DNA of 64,000 nucleotides, taken from the NCBI RefSeq assembly GCF_905475465.1, contig NC_062236.1:2428001-2492000 (forward strand). The letters are read 5' to 3'. The notes beneath the pieces were generated by a model, which was given only the letters and a program-made list of their open reading frames with translations, did not search any database and had not been told where the DNA came from. This document shows positions 34,915 through 46,400 of this stretch, piece by piece. This DNA is from Pieris napi. Its lineage: Eukaryota > Arthropoda > Insecta > Lepidoptera > Pieridae. The first letter of the stretch is position 1. Every line of letters starts with the position of its first letter. Position numbers and translations under genes: made by a program.

Positions 34915-35160
34915 CTGGGCCTCAGATCTCTGTATCTGTTTCGTGATCATTTGATTGTTCTGTGCTTGACATCCACTTTTTGTGTCTAAGGTTACCTCAC
35001 GATGTTTTCCTTCGCCTTACGAGCCAGTATTAAATGCGCAAATACATGGAAAGCTCATTGACTGGGAATCGAACCTACTCAACGAAGCCGCAAGCTCATG
35101 CCATAATGCCAACACTGCTCAATGTTGCTACCATAAATCTTTTATGAGTGCACAACCAAA
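34915..35160 (-). repeat. SINE S1, minus strand
   Basis: GGGCCTCAGATCTCTGTATC, CCTCACGATGTTTTCCTTC, and the B-box-like GGGAATCGAACCTAC appear in the usual S1 order. Confidence 0.8.
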
Positions 35161-35632
35161 CTCCACCATAATTAACGTTGGATAACTGTTTTTCGCCCAC
35201 CAATCAAATAAAATTAACTAGAAATATCGTCTTTAAGTCAAGTGCTAAGTATTGTCTGGAAAAACAATGTTGATAAAAAGGAAGAAATAAAAAACAATAT
35301 AATATCATAAATGTAATTATTCAATGAATACAGTACCGTAATAAAAACATCTGGAATGCAGGAAGTAAGTACTAAAATATTAAAAAGTCACCTTACACTA
35401 GGTTTATCAAATAAACCTGCGAAGCCTATATACATTTGGGATTATCTATTTAATACAGGGCATTGCATTAAAACATTAATTTGGTTAGATCATTGTTACA
35501 AAATAAGGACCGGGTATCATTGTTGGCTAGTACTCGCAGTTGCTATAGGTATAACAGTTTTGAATCTTATTACATAATAATGTACAAATTTATTAGCTAA
35601 AAACCCGTCCCAGAATTACTTATGGAATTAAC

Positions 35633-35668
35633 ATTTTGATATTAAACTAAATAGTTTAATATCAAAAT
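35633..35668. repeat. perfect 17-bp palindromic hairpin
   Basis: ATTTTGATATTAAACTA (35633-35649), two-base spacer, exact reverse complement (35652-35668). Confidence 0.95.
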
Positions 35669-35694
35669 AGTCCAAATGGACACACTCAAGATTT

Positions 35695-35880
35695 TTTAAC
35701 AACACTGATACCAGCTATCAAACCATTTTTGACGTGACGATGTGTGACGCTCATTGTACGCTTGCGCCTTCTATCTCTCTTCCACTCGAAGAATTAAGTA
35801 TGCACTCATTTCATCAATGTTTTGTTACGACGTTGTCACGTTAAACTATCGTCCGTAAACCGACAGACAACCATTTTTTC
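35695..35880 (-). mobile_element. short element, family M3, copy 2
   Basis: Reverse orientation of 32268-32560: AATGGTTGTCTGTCGGTTTA, CGGACGATAGTTTAACGTGA, CAACGTCGT on the minus strand, and CGTCACGTCAAAAATGG at its far end. Shorter in the middle. Confidence 0.65.
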
Positions 35881-36542
35881 TGTAGGACTGTGACTTGAGA
35901 TACGAATTAGAGTATGGGCCTGAATATTGTTGATTGTGACATAAAATTTTAAGAATTGTACTTATTATCGGTTAAAATTGTCTTAAGAACCTTATTATAT
36001 ATATTTCTAAATAGCGACTGCGATTTTCTGCCAACACTTAACCCAGCTGAAATAACGACCCGTTTCACTCGTTCCTGTTCAATGTTTAGCTAAAAGACGG
36101 TAATTGTCTTAATATACATTAGAAATAAGTAAAACAGTGTTTATCGCAAAATAAATCGATACCATTACAATGTCAAAGATATGAGAATATAAAACGCAGA
36201 GGGAAACGATAGCGTTTCATTTTATTGTGATTGGTCAACATCTCTAGCCCAATCACAGAATAGAAAAATGTACAAAATCATGAATATAATGTCATCAATA
36301 AATAGCTTAGATCATTGATATCGATTTATTTAAACATTCAGTGAGTAACTAAACGCAAAAGTTAAAGCAAATAGCACAATGTACAGTTTTCAGCTCAGGT
36401 ACCGTTCTTTGTTTGGACAGTTTGAGAAAAATAACTTTGTACCGTTAAAACTACATAAGCTGCGTATATATTGAGCAATGTAACAAGCATGTAGAATTTG
36501 CAAAACATAATTTGTACCTACAAAAATATTACTATAATTATG

Positions 36543-37048
36543 AGCGTTCGCACATTCGGAGCGTGCACGTACGAGCGTATACGCATATGAAATTTTGCTA
36601 TGACAACCACAATGTATGCACATGTAAATAAAAAACTTTTATTGCAACCTTCATTGATAATATAACAAATTTAAGGTTGTTATTTTTTAAAGTGTGTGCA
36701 AAAAGCTTAGGATTTAAATGGTTTAGATTCGTTTTAGTTTATGTTAAATTACACTAGCACCCCTTCGTTTCGTATCCATAGCAAAACTTTCATTGAGTAT
36801 TTGTATACGTCAATATAACATAGATTTTTATTTAATACTTGAACAGCGCTGCGTTTGTATCTAAACGGGAACACGAACATCGTTCGAATAAAATTGTGTA
36901 GTGTAAACAAATTTTATGAGAAATCGACCAGTCAGAAATGGACATTATTGTATTGACGTATACGATATTAACAAATACTCCGTGAAGTATATTGAACGAT
37001 ACATTTCACGAAAGTATCGTTACGCGATACGCCGAGTATGCGAACGCT
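36543..37048. mobile_element. short inverted-repeat element, family M4
   Basis: Inverted ends AGCGTTCGCACATTCGGAGCG on the left versus AGCGTTCGCATACTCGGCG on the right, with further CGTATACG-type blocks inside. 506 bp. No clear target duplication. Confidence 0.65.
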
Positions 37049-37205
37049 AAAAACGTTTGTGCACGATTAAAGCCTTAGAAGTGTCTATATTATTTAGGCA
37101 ACATTTATCACAATACCTAACATTACAACCTATAGAATTACGAGAACGTAAATAAATTCCACTGCTTTACGTGTTATCATAAATTCAATGCAATCCAAGA
37201 CGATT

Positions 37206-37290
37206 TCATTCGAATTTATTTCACAAAATTATTTAATTCAAATTTACTTCAAAAAATTATTTAATTCAAATTTATTTCACAAAATTATTA
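37206..37290. repeat. tandem repeat, three units of about 30 bp
   Basis: Unit close to TTCAAATTTATTTCACAAAA with TTATTTAA; three adjacent copies with few changes. Confidence 0.8.
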
Positions 37291-39460
37291 CAATATATTA
37301 TGCAACCTCTGAGAAGCGATCAAACAAAAATTTGAACGTCCACCGATTTAAAATGTAAATATATTTTACAAATAAACTCGGATATGTAGTACAAAGGTAC
37401 ACAGTTTTCTATCCTATATATAATAATCCGGTTATTGAAAAGGATTTGTACAAAATTTTACGGAATGTTTGAAAATCACAAATGCGGTATGTTCACCAAT
37501 TCCTTCACAATTTCTAATATTTCGTTCATGTTTTATACTACACCTATTCGGAGTATACAGTAAAATATACAGACAGACAACGTTTACATGGTTTTATGTT
37601 AATTGACCAATATCATATTGCGGACAAAATTAAACTTTTTTGAAGTTATACTTCTTTAGGCGGTTTGAAAAATTGATGAGAGTGAAATTTTACGATGCGC
37701 GCGCACCGTGATACAAAATTAACAGAATGAAGTTAGTTCTAGGTGGCATGAAAATCGATAATAACTATGTTCAAGTTGTATATTCTAGTATTTTTATATT
37801 TAGAACATGTGTTTCATAACAGTACAAATAAACAGTGTGAATAAATAAATATTATTTTGGTGTTTTTATTAAACCAATAGTATTTACTAATATTTATCGT
37901 TAATCACTACTGCATTTAAGTTTTTTTTTTCATACTCCAAAGAAGTATAACTTCTAACGCGTGTACATAAGTACACACACTCTTTATTTTTCTTAACCTT
38001 AACTTCTATTCTATAGGTGTAGTATAAAGCACTATAACACCAATAGTAATGTGCCATTGAGACTTCAAAATTTTGGTAAAAAATCAGAATATACAATTTC
38101 CTGAACGAAGAACAAAATTGCCTAACAGTTTACACTCAATATTCGAAAATTAAAATGACATAATATTATTATGCATATAAAGCGTCTTATTAAATTTCCA
38201 TCTACCTACATTCTCACCTAAATCCTATCCCTACTCTCTAGTACTAGAGAATTGTATCTTTCAGATTATTGGAACATCAATTTATAATTTAATTTAATTT
38301 ACAGACAAATTTAGTTATATCACAACCCAAGAAAACTTAGGCCCTGATTTGAATGGTCTTACGTTAGCTTTGTCGTCACTATTGGTATGTTATCTAAAGC
38401 TGGCGGCTTCAACACATTTACACTTTGTGCTTGTGTAGTGTCTGTGAATAAGCGCGAGGCGTTATGTCAAATGAATATGCATCATGAAAAGACTGTCCGT
38501 CTCTCTCGCGCTCGGTCAAGCTTATGAATATAAAAGAGACAGTTATTGTTTTGCTTTTGCTACTGTTTATGTTGATCTTTACTGTACATGTTGATCTTTT
38601 TTCTCATAATTATTTTGTCTGTGATTGTTTACTTATTTGGTTGGACGTTAGAATACTTTGAAAAAATGTCTTATGAAATATATTCCGTCTAAACATTAAC
38701 AGGACAATCTCGTGAAATGCTGTACAATGTTTTTAATTATTTTAAGCATCTTAATAAAAACAGTTTAATGAAAAAATGTAATTTTTAATTTGACATCAGA
38801 TGCGACTGGTGTTTCTAAGAGGAGTATTTAAAGAATTGTTAGTGAACTAAAAGTGAAGTGTGTTGAGCTAGATGGAGCTTATGTCGAAAAATGAAAAATT
38901 ATTTACACAAACTACTCTTTTACGTTCTTGGTCGGGCTTACAACTTTGGGATCCACCATCGTATCACGTATGCACATAATATTTATATGTATTTGACACA
39001 TTTTTATTTATTTACAACCCACCCAACCTTACTAAAACCAGAGTAGACTAAAATATATAGCTTGGCAAAAGAGACATATTTTTAAACATACTGTATAGTG
39101 AAATTGCATTAGTGTGAGTACTGTGAACGCGCCAGCTTTCGATAACCGACCTATATTACAACGTAATAAGGTGGATTTTACATCTGCTAAAATCTAATCT
39201 ATATATTACATAAACATTTATATTGATTTATTAAGTACGTTCATGTTATCGTTAAAATTACGCGTAAGCTTCAAAATAACTTATGTAAGCAATTTAAACT
39301 ACAACTTAAAATTTAAATATAATTTGAAAATACTTTTATCAACGTACAGTTCTCGACAGCACGAATGGCACGCTTCATGTACTTAAAATCCAAATAGCAC
39401 ATTTTAGGACCAAAGTTTTCGTACAATGTCTAAGGTTCGATTCGAAATATAAAAATAAAT
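37291..39460. other. intergenic DNA, nothing recognised
   Basis: Includes a GC-richer stretch near 38395-38530 with CTCTCTCGCGCTCGG, which I could not assign. No gene found. Confidence 0.4.
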
Positions 39461-39735
39461 CAGTGGCGCTACAACCTTTTTAGGTCTGGGCCTCAGATAT
39501 CTGTCTCATGAGCATTTGTAAATCTAATAGACAAATAGGTGACCAGCCTCACGTGCTAGACACACGCCGTCGATTTTTTGGGTCTAAGGCAAGCTGGTTT
39601 CCTCACGATGTTTTCCTTCACCGTTCGAGCGAATGTTACACGCGCACATTAGACAGAAAGTGCATTGGTATATAGCCCAGGATAGAACCTACGACCTCAG
39701 GGATGAGAGTCGCACGCTGAAGCCACTAAGCTGCT
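39461..39735 (-). repeat. SINE S1, near full length
   Basis: On + the order is CAGTGGCGCTACAACC, GGTCTGGGCCTCAGATATCT, ACACACGCCGTCGATTTTTT, TTTCCTCACGATGTTTTCCT, CACCGTTCGAGCGAATGTTA, AGAACCTACGACCTCAGGGA and CACGCTGAAGCCACTAAGCT. The reverse is the transcribed strand, matching 53045-53312. Confidence 0.85.
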
Positions 39736-40013
39736 CAAATTCAAAATATAACTCATAAAAAATCTACTGGCTGGTTCATTCGACGCCATAATATAAACAA
39801 GCAATGTAGTTCAGTTGTAGGTTCTCAATAAGCTCGCAATAAGAACTCATGGTAGACCCCACGGACTAAAGAAGTATCGTATTCGTTGCTATGGTTACCA
39901 TTTTTATGTGTTTATATCTTTAGTACCGGTTTTATAAGACAATGACAATTAATAAACAAAAAAATTACTATTTCCAAAGTTAAGTTAGATCCACAAGAGA
40001 GCGAAAAATGTTG

Positions 40014-40019
40014 TTTAAT
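40014..40019 (-). terminator. possible cindr polyadenylation signal ATTAAA
   Basis: ATTAAA on the minus strand about 250 bases after the cindr stop. No AATAAA was seen nearer, so this is a weak guess. Confidence 0.25.
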
Positions 40020-40265
40020 TTTTTTAAGAAATCGAACTTCAGACATTGAGCATATTCACTATAATATTAAAATCTTTTCATAATTGATATTGTTCGTCCA
40101 GCTGTAATATTAAATGCACTTTTCCAAATAAACTAAACGGTGGTAAATTTCATTTCGTTGATTTCGGACTAGACTCAAAATGCAATTAACAAATTTGTGC
40201 TATAAAATATTGGCGAAACAAAAACGGCCTTTTTCCATTGTAATAAAGTGCAAATTAAAACTACA

Positions 40266-40418
40266 CTAGACCTGGGTGACGCACTGCGCCAGTTTCTCCA
40301 TTTCAGTCTGAAGTGTTTGTCTCTTCTCCGTTTCAAGAGATAGTTTGTTTGTGAGTTCCTCAATGGCTGCCGTGAATTTGGCGTTTTGTACTTCTATTAG
40401 CTTCTCTAGGTTCGATAT
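40266..40418 (-). CDS. cindr: cindr exon 16, terminal coiled coil
   Basis: Encodes ISNLEKLIEVQNAKFTAAIE, ELTNKLSLETEKR and EMEKLAQCVTQV then TAG (40266-40268). Heptad-spaced hydrophobics predict a coiled coil, which in CIN85 drives trimerisation and lipid binding. Confidence 0.95.
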   Translation of the reverse strand: MSNLEKLIEVQNAKFTAAIEELTNKLSLETEKRQTLQTEMEKLAQCVTQV

Positions 40419-43400
40419 CTGAAAAAGACACGGGTTCAAAGTCAAAAATCATTTATTCATATAGGTAACACAATGTACACTTATGAACGTCAAAAAAGGA
40501 ATATACATTAAATGCTTCTAATTTTACATTTACTGCCAGTTCTCAAATCAAGGGCGTAGAACGGAAGAGAAGAACTGGGAATAAACTCTCCGCCACACTT
40601 TTTAATCGCCATGTTTTTTTTTACACAACGTTTGTAAGAAGCTGCAACCATTACACCATGTTCCACAAGACATCTTAAGTAATAAATAATAATAAAATAA
40701 ATTAAAAACAAAGATTTGTCCTCTATCAGCAGGAGGCGTGGTGAAACAGGAGCACGCACTTATTCTATCAATAAATACCCAATATAATAATTTTTTGAGA
40801 TTTTGCATCATTTTATTTATTTATTAAGTCCTAAAACAATATATGCTTGTAAAATACAAGAAAATATGACATCACAAATTTATTAACACACATCAATTAT
40901 ATTAGAACATAAAAATTTAAAACTAGCAAGGAAAAAATTAAACAAGCAACCGCAAAATAGAAAATAACAAAAAAAATATTATTATATATTTTTTTTTAAA
41001 TGAAAAATATTGTAGAGGGAAATGGGTTCGTCGTTAGCGGCGTCGTCAATATTTCCCTCAATTGAATTTCATTTTTTTTACAAATGAACTAATCAATAGT
41101 TAGTAAAATATCGTACCCTGTTATTAAGTTGAGCGATTAACGCATCGTTTCCTTCATGCTCCTGTGTTCGTGTGTGTCTCCTTTCCAAAGTGCTAGTTCG
41201 CTCCGCGCTGGGACTGATGCCACTCGAACTAAGTATGCTTGAACTAAGAAAAGAAAACAGATCTCTTGATTCTAATAATGATGGTATAATAATCATAATA
41301 ATCAACAGAATGTATTTAAAATGGTAGTAGGTATTACAATACATTACAAATATATTTTTTTACTATCATGGAAATGATTTCATTATTATACATTTAGTTT
41401 TGTAATGTTTATAAAAGCTTCCTTAATATAATAAATAATTCTTTAAAGCTTAAAAATAATGATTTTATATTTTTACTTCATGGCAATCCAGACCAGCAAA
41501 AATGGTAATTTAAAAAAAGCGTTTCATTCTACTATCTTCGATTCAAAGATACATTATTTCTCAAATAACATTTATTTCGTGAGAACATTTAGAGTAAGTT
41601 AAGTTATAGGAATAAGTTTTTGTTAGTTAAGTACTTACATAATATTATATACATACACAAATTATTTTAAAATAAGCTACAATAGGCATTATGTGACTAA
41701 TAAATAGTCATAATTTCTTAGACGCTCGTTCACATATAAAAATAAATGCTAGAAGTGCCTTTTTTGACCTTTAAAAGTTTTCTAAATTCGTAAAAAGGTT
41801 TTATTTTTTTTTAAACTAAATGGCAATTAATTAAATATTTGTGCGCCTTGATAAATTATATTAAGTGTCGTAAATAGACCTTGGTTGTATTAAACATAAT
41901 TGATCAATATTTCTTAATGAATATTTTTTATCAGATTTTTGTGGAAAGGATAGATTTATATAAATTAATTTGTTAATAATTTTGTATATTAAATTTGAGA
42001 TATTGTAAACGTATGTCTGGTTGATACTGATAAATTTGGTAGGTATCTCTGTATAGTTCAGTTGGAGCCAAATTTGAAATATTTATTTTTAATAATTTAA
42101 TAGTCTAGACTGCTGACACTAATTAGCTATTTAAGACCAAATAAAACACGACTTACCTAAAACTAATCCCTTTCTCTTCGACTTCATTAAAAACGCTGGA
42201 AAACCTGCTGATCGTCTCCAATCTCTCCGTTTTCAACTCCGACTTTTCCCTTAACTCTACTTTGTCTGACTTATCTAAGGACTTGTCAGACCTATCGAGC
42301 GACCCGTCTAGCGATTTATCAATAGATTTGTCAGACTTATCGAGCGATTTGTCCAGGTCCAATCTTGCGGAGGCCAAGGGGGGAGATGGCGCTGGAGGTT
42401 TCTTGATTTCGTCGAGCATCGTAGTTAATGTTCGGCCTAAAAGTTTTAATTATGTACAGAAAAAAAAATTGTTTTCTTAATATCCTTAAAAGATACTCAA
42501 AACTAAAATTTTGTCTTTTAATAAAAAAAATCTCCATTTATTTTTTGAGATGTTAAGGATTTTATTCAAAAATAAATAGTTGTGACATGAATAGCGTATG
42601 TATTCAGATTGCGATGTATATAATGTTCTCTTTCCTTCACAAATAATGCAACCTATTTTAGAAAAATGGCTTCAACCTTAAATTTTCATTATTTTTAAAT
42701 TAATAAGAGTAATTTTAACCGTTAACGTTTAATGAAGCATAATTATTATAAAAAAACTTCTTTAATTCTCCGCTCCTAATATTTATTATGTCACATAGTT
42801 AAGTTGTCATAGTTCCTCTATAAATGAATTATCTAACACAATTTGCTCAATACAAACTAGTGGTTTCTGATGATAAGACGTTCAGTCAAACAATACCTGA
42901 ATTTATAGACCGAAATCGAACGAATTAAATCGACTTAGGGTCATTCAAGAAAAAAGCGTACCAATTTTTAAAATGCCGGCAACGCACTCGCGCGCGCTTT
43001 GACATTGAGTGTCAATGGGCAGCGGTATCACTTAACATCAGGTGAGACTCCTGCCCTTTTTGCCCGTTTTAAAAAAAATATATACATACCAGCAGCAGTG
43101 GGAGAAGTTAATGGTGGCGGCTTTGTGGTCGGCAGATCTGGTGGCGGACTTTCCTTCTTATCAGAGGTTCTGATTTTCTGTAAGAAATTATTTATTTTAG
43201 ATATTACAATAATTATTTATATTCTTAGTATGAAAAGTGCTACTATACTATTATTATTATTATTAGAGCTTTATTAATGAATCCATACAAAATTGGTAAG
43301 TTAACATTTTTATTTATTTTTACTTTATTACCTTAATCAAAAACATAAACAAAATAAAAAAAGCCGGTTACAAAAATTATAAGGCAACGGGCGGCCTTAT

Positions 43401-46400
43401 CGCTAATAAGCGCATTTCTTTCAGGCAACCCTAAGGTGGTACAATGAAAAATAAAAACACCTACAGAGGGTAGACTACAAGTAATGCAAAAATTATTTAT
43501 ATCAAAATAACACGTTACTATAACTTAAATAAAATAAAGTAAAATCTAAAGATAAAATAACAATAATAATAAATAAAAATACAATTGTTAATATGAGGAC
43601 GAAGAAAGTGACGGATTGTCTTCCTCGCTATGACAAAAGAAAACGAGGAAGACAAATAAAAAGAAAGGAAGATGTGCGAAGAGCAGCTGGCCCTATTTGG
43701 CTACGTAAAGCTAGAAACAGAGAAGAGTGGTAGCTCTTAGAGGAGGCCTATGACCAAGGACAAGCTGTATAACAGAACAATCAACCGGCTTGCCCATTAG
43801 TTATTAGTGTTTATAGTACTTCACATTTCTAGTTTTAGGATAAGTATTTTATAGCAATAAAGGCTATTATTATTATTAATATGAGTATTACTTGTGTTAG
43901 TATAAGTTGTAAAAATTAAGTTTGTTTTTTTAGTAGTCTACTATTGTATGGCACCTTAGGGTAAAAGATTTCTCTATATTTTTTTAATTACTATTTTTAT
44001 TTATTTTCTTAATGCATTGTAAAGATCTAATTGTCTTTGGACGATAGGGATCTTACGTTTTAATTGTTGACGTGGAAATGCTATAACAAACTTTAATAAA
44101 CTTTATACTATAAATCGTGTGACCTCACTATGAGATCATCCAATAAGGTATAGAATCATCACAAATGTATTATTTATTTATTGTAACATACGAAGTCTAA
44201 TTATTAAAATGTCGATATATTGTAAGATAATATAAATTTACCAAGTTATGAACAATATAATTTTAAACATACAACAACATACTATGTAAAAAATTTACAG
44301 GTATCGTGGATTACATTTACAAATAATAATAAAATATTAAAAATGAGTTTCCTGGGTGTTTTCCTCAGACCAAAGTTCTTAAAAACTAGATTGAGTAATT
44401 GACTGTTTATTTTCGTAAATGTATTTTTTATTTATAACATCAATCCTAGTCAAGTCTATTGGTGCTGGGAATCGAACCTACGACCTCAGGGATGAGAGTA
44501 GCACGCGGTATCACTATGCCAACACAACTTCTTTATTGAGCATTTTAACCGACTCAAAAAAAAGATTAAAAAGAGAAAGAGAAGAGAAAAAAAGAAAGTT
44601 TATTTAATACTTACATCGAAACTAGACTCAGAACTCTCTAGAACAGATATTCGACTGCTAATCGACGATGTGCTCTTTGACATCTCCATGGAGTGTGACG
44701 ACCTCTTTTCTTCAATACCACAGTCAACAATTCTATAAAAGGATAAAGATACAATATAGTGACACCCTGACAAATATGGCATTTTAATAAAACACGAAAT
44801 TCTGACAATTGACATCCGATGACAATGACATGACAAATTATTAATTCATAATATTTATTTTAAGGGCCTCATAGCCTAGCGGTCTTATTAAATGGCAGCT
44901 AGGTAGGGTACCGGGTTCGATTCCCGGTTCGAGGGCAAGGTTTAATTTAAATTTGTTCTCGGCCTTTGGGAGGGTTGTGCGGTACCGGGCGAGTGCTTAA
45001 ACCGTACATGGAGGACACGGTCGAATTTCTTAGGCAAGTACGAATTATAAAAATCTTATACCTGACGCTGGCTAATGCACAAACCGCCAAAAAAAAATAT
45101 ATTTATTTTCAAAAATCATACTAACACTTTTTTACAAGAGTATCTTTCAAATATAATTCTAGATATAATGAATGCACTTCTCACCTATCTGTACTAGTAT
45201 GCTGTTTTCTATCCCCTAATCCACCCTTTTTAGCTTGGTTCAATTTCAATTCCGCCATCCAAGGCGCTCTATGTTTCTCCCATTCACGCGCACGCGGCTT
45301 TATTTCCGAAGATTTATCTAACGATTTATCCGACGATCTGTCTGAAGATTTGTCTAATGTCTTGTCTGGAGAAGCTAAAAAAAAAGTTCTTTAAAACTAA
45401 GCGTTTGTAAATCTACTAAATGCATTATTCAACTAATTAAGGTTTATAGGTACTAATTGAGGAGTTTATGAAGTAAAGCATTTCCAAGTTTTGGTACCAA
45501 AAGATGACAATTGGCTAATAAAATACAGATTTTATAATCACTGAATTTACTGGAAATAACTGGCGAAATTCACATGTCTCTTTTTATCACAGCGTTAAGA
45601 CAATTTGATAAAAAGAGACAAATAGTATTTTGTTTGACACAGTGCAAATATGTAGTTAATTAAATATGTTAATTAATTACCTTCGTGTCCGTTAGTCAAA
45701 CCAAGTGAGACTGGCGAATCGTCTCTCATTACTTGGCTGGGTGGCCTTCGTCGCGGTGCTTTAACTCTGGAATTTAGTAAATTATTTTAAAAAAAATTAC
45801 AAAATACAGTGTAAGCTTTACATAACGACACTCAATGGACTGTGCACATTTTGACGTTACAAAGAGTTGTCGTTAATTTATTTTAAAATTAAAAATCTGT
45901 ATTAGAAAAAGAAAAAGTTTATTGCAAACTAGTGTTAGTAATTGCATAAAAAACAATTCTTAATTGAACGTTATTGCGTATAGTCTGTTATTTTCGCCTG
46001 ACCTCTTTTGCTGCACAAATAATTAAGTTGTATTTTTTTTACTAGTTTATTCATATAAAGTCTAGGCCTTAGATTTTCGTTTCGTGATTGTTTTTACTAA
46101 TAGGCAAGTAGGTCCTCAGCTGTTGCACACTCCGTTAACTTTTGGGTCTAAGGGAGCGTTCAAGTATTACGTAACGAGTTTTGGGAGGGGGGGGGGGGGG
46201 GGGTGTGTCCTTTTGTAAAACTTTACGAAGCGGGGCGGGGATTGAATTACGCGTTATTGTTAATATTATTTTCGACTTACACCACATAATAGTAACTAGA
46301 GTCACTAGGTGGTCACGAAACGTTTTACTACACTCGAGTACAGTACTGTACTTGGGTACTGAGAAACGTTACGGCGAGTTACATGGGGGGGGGGGTGTCA

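Noticed and set aside
34620..34946. 108-codon frame of Phe/Ile/Leu/Tyr-rich sequence
   Set aside because: Low-complexity AT-rich DNA running into a SINE; no domain.
37206..37290. possible CRISPR-like repeat pattern
   Set aside because: Only three adjacent AT-rich units without spacers, in an insect genome; a simple tandem repeat.
41005..41072. imperfect inverted repeat AGAGGGAAAT / ATTTCCCTC
   Set aside because: Short, imperfect arms and no duplication; could be chance.
42262..42480. 72-codon plus-strand frame rich in Asp-Leu-Ser
   Set aside because: Antisense shadow of the Asp-Lys-Ser tract in cindr exon 14.
44871..44928. tRNA-like sequence
   Set aside because: Head of SINE S2, followed by a SINE body and A tail, not a tRNA gene.
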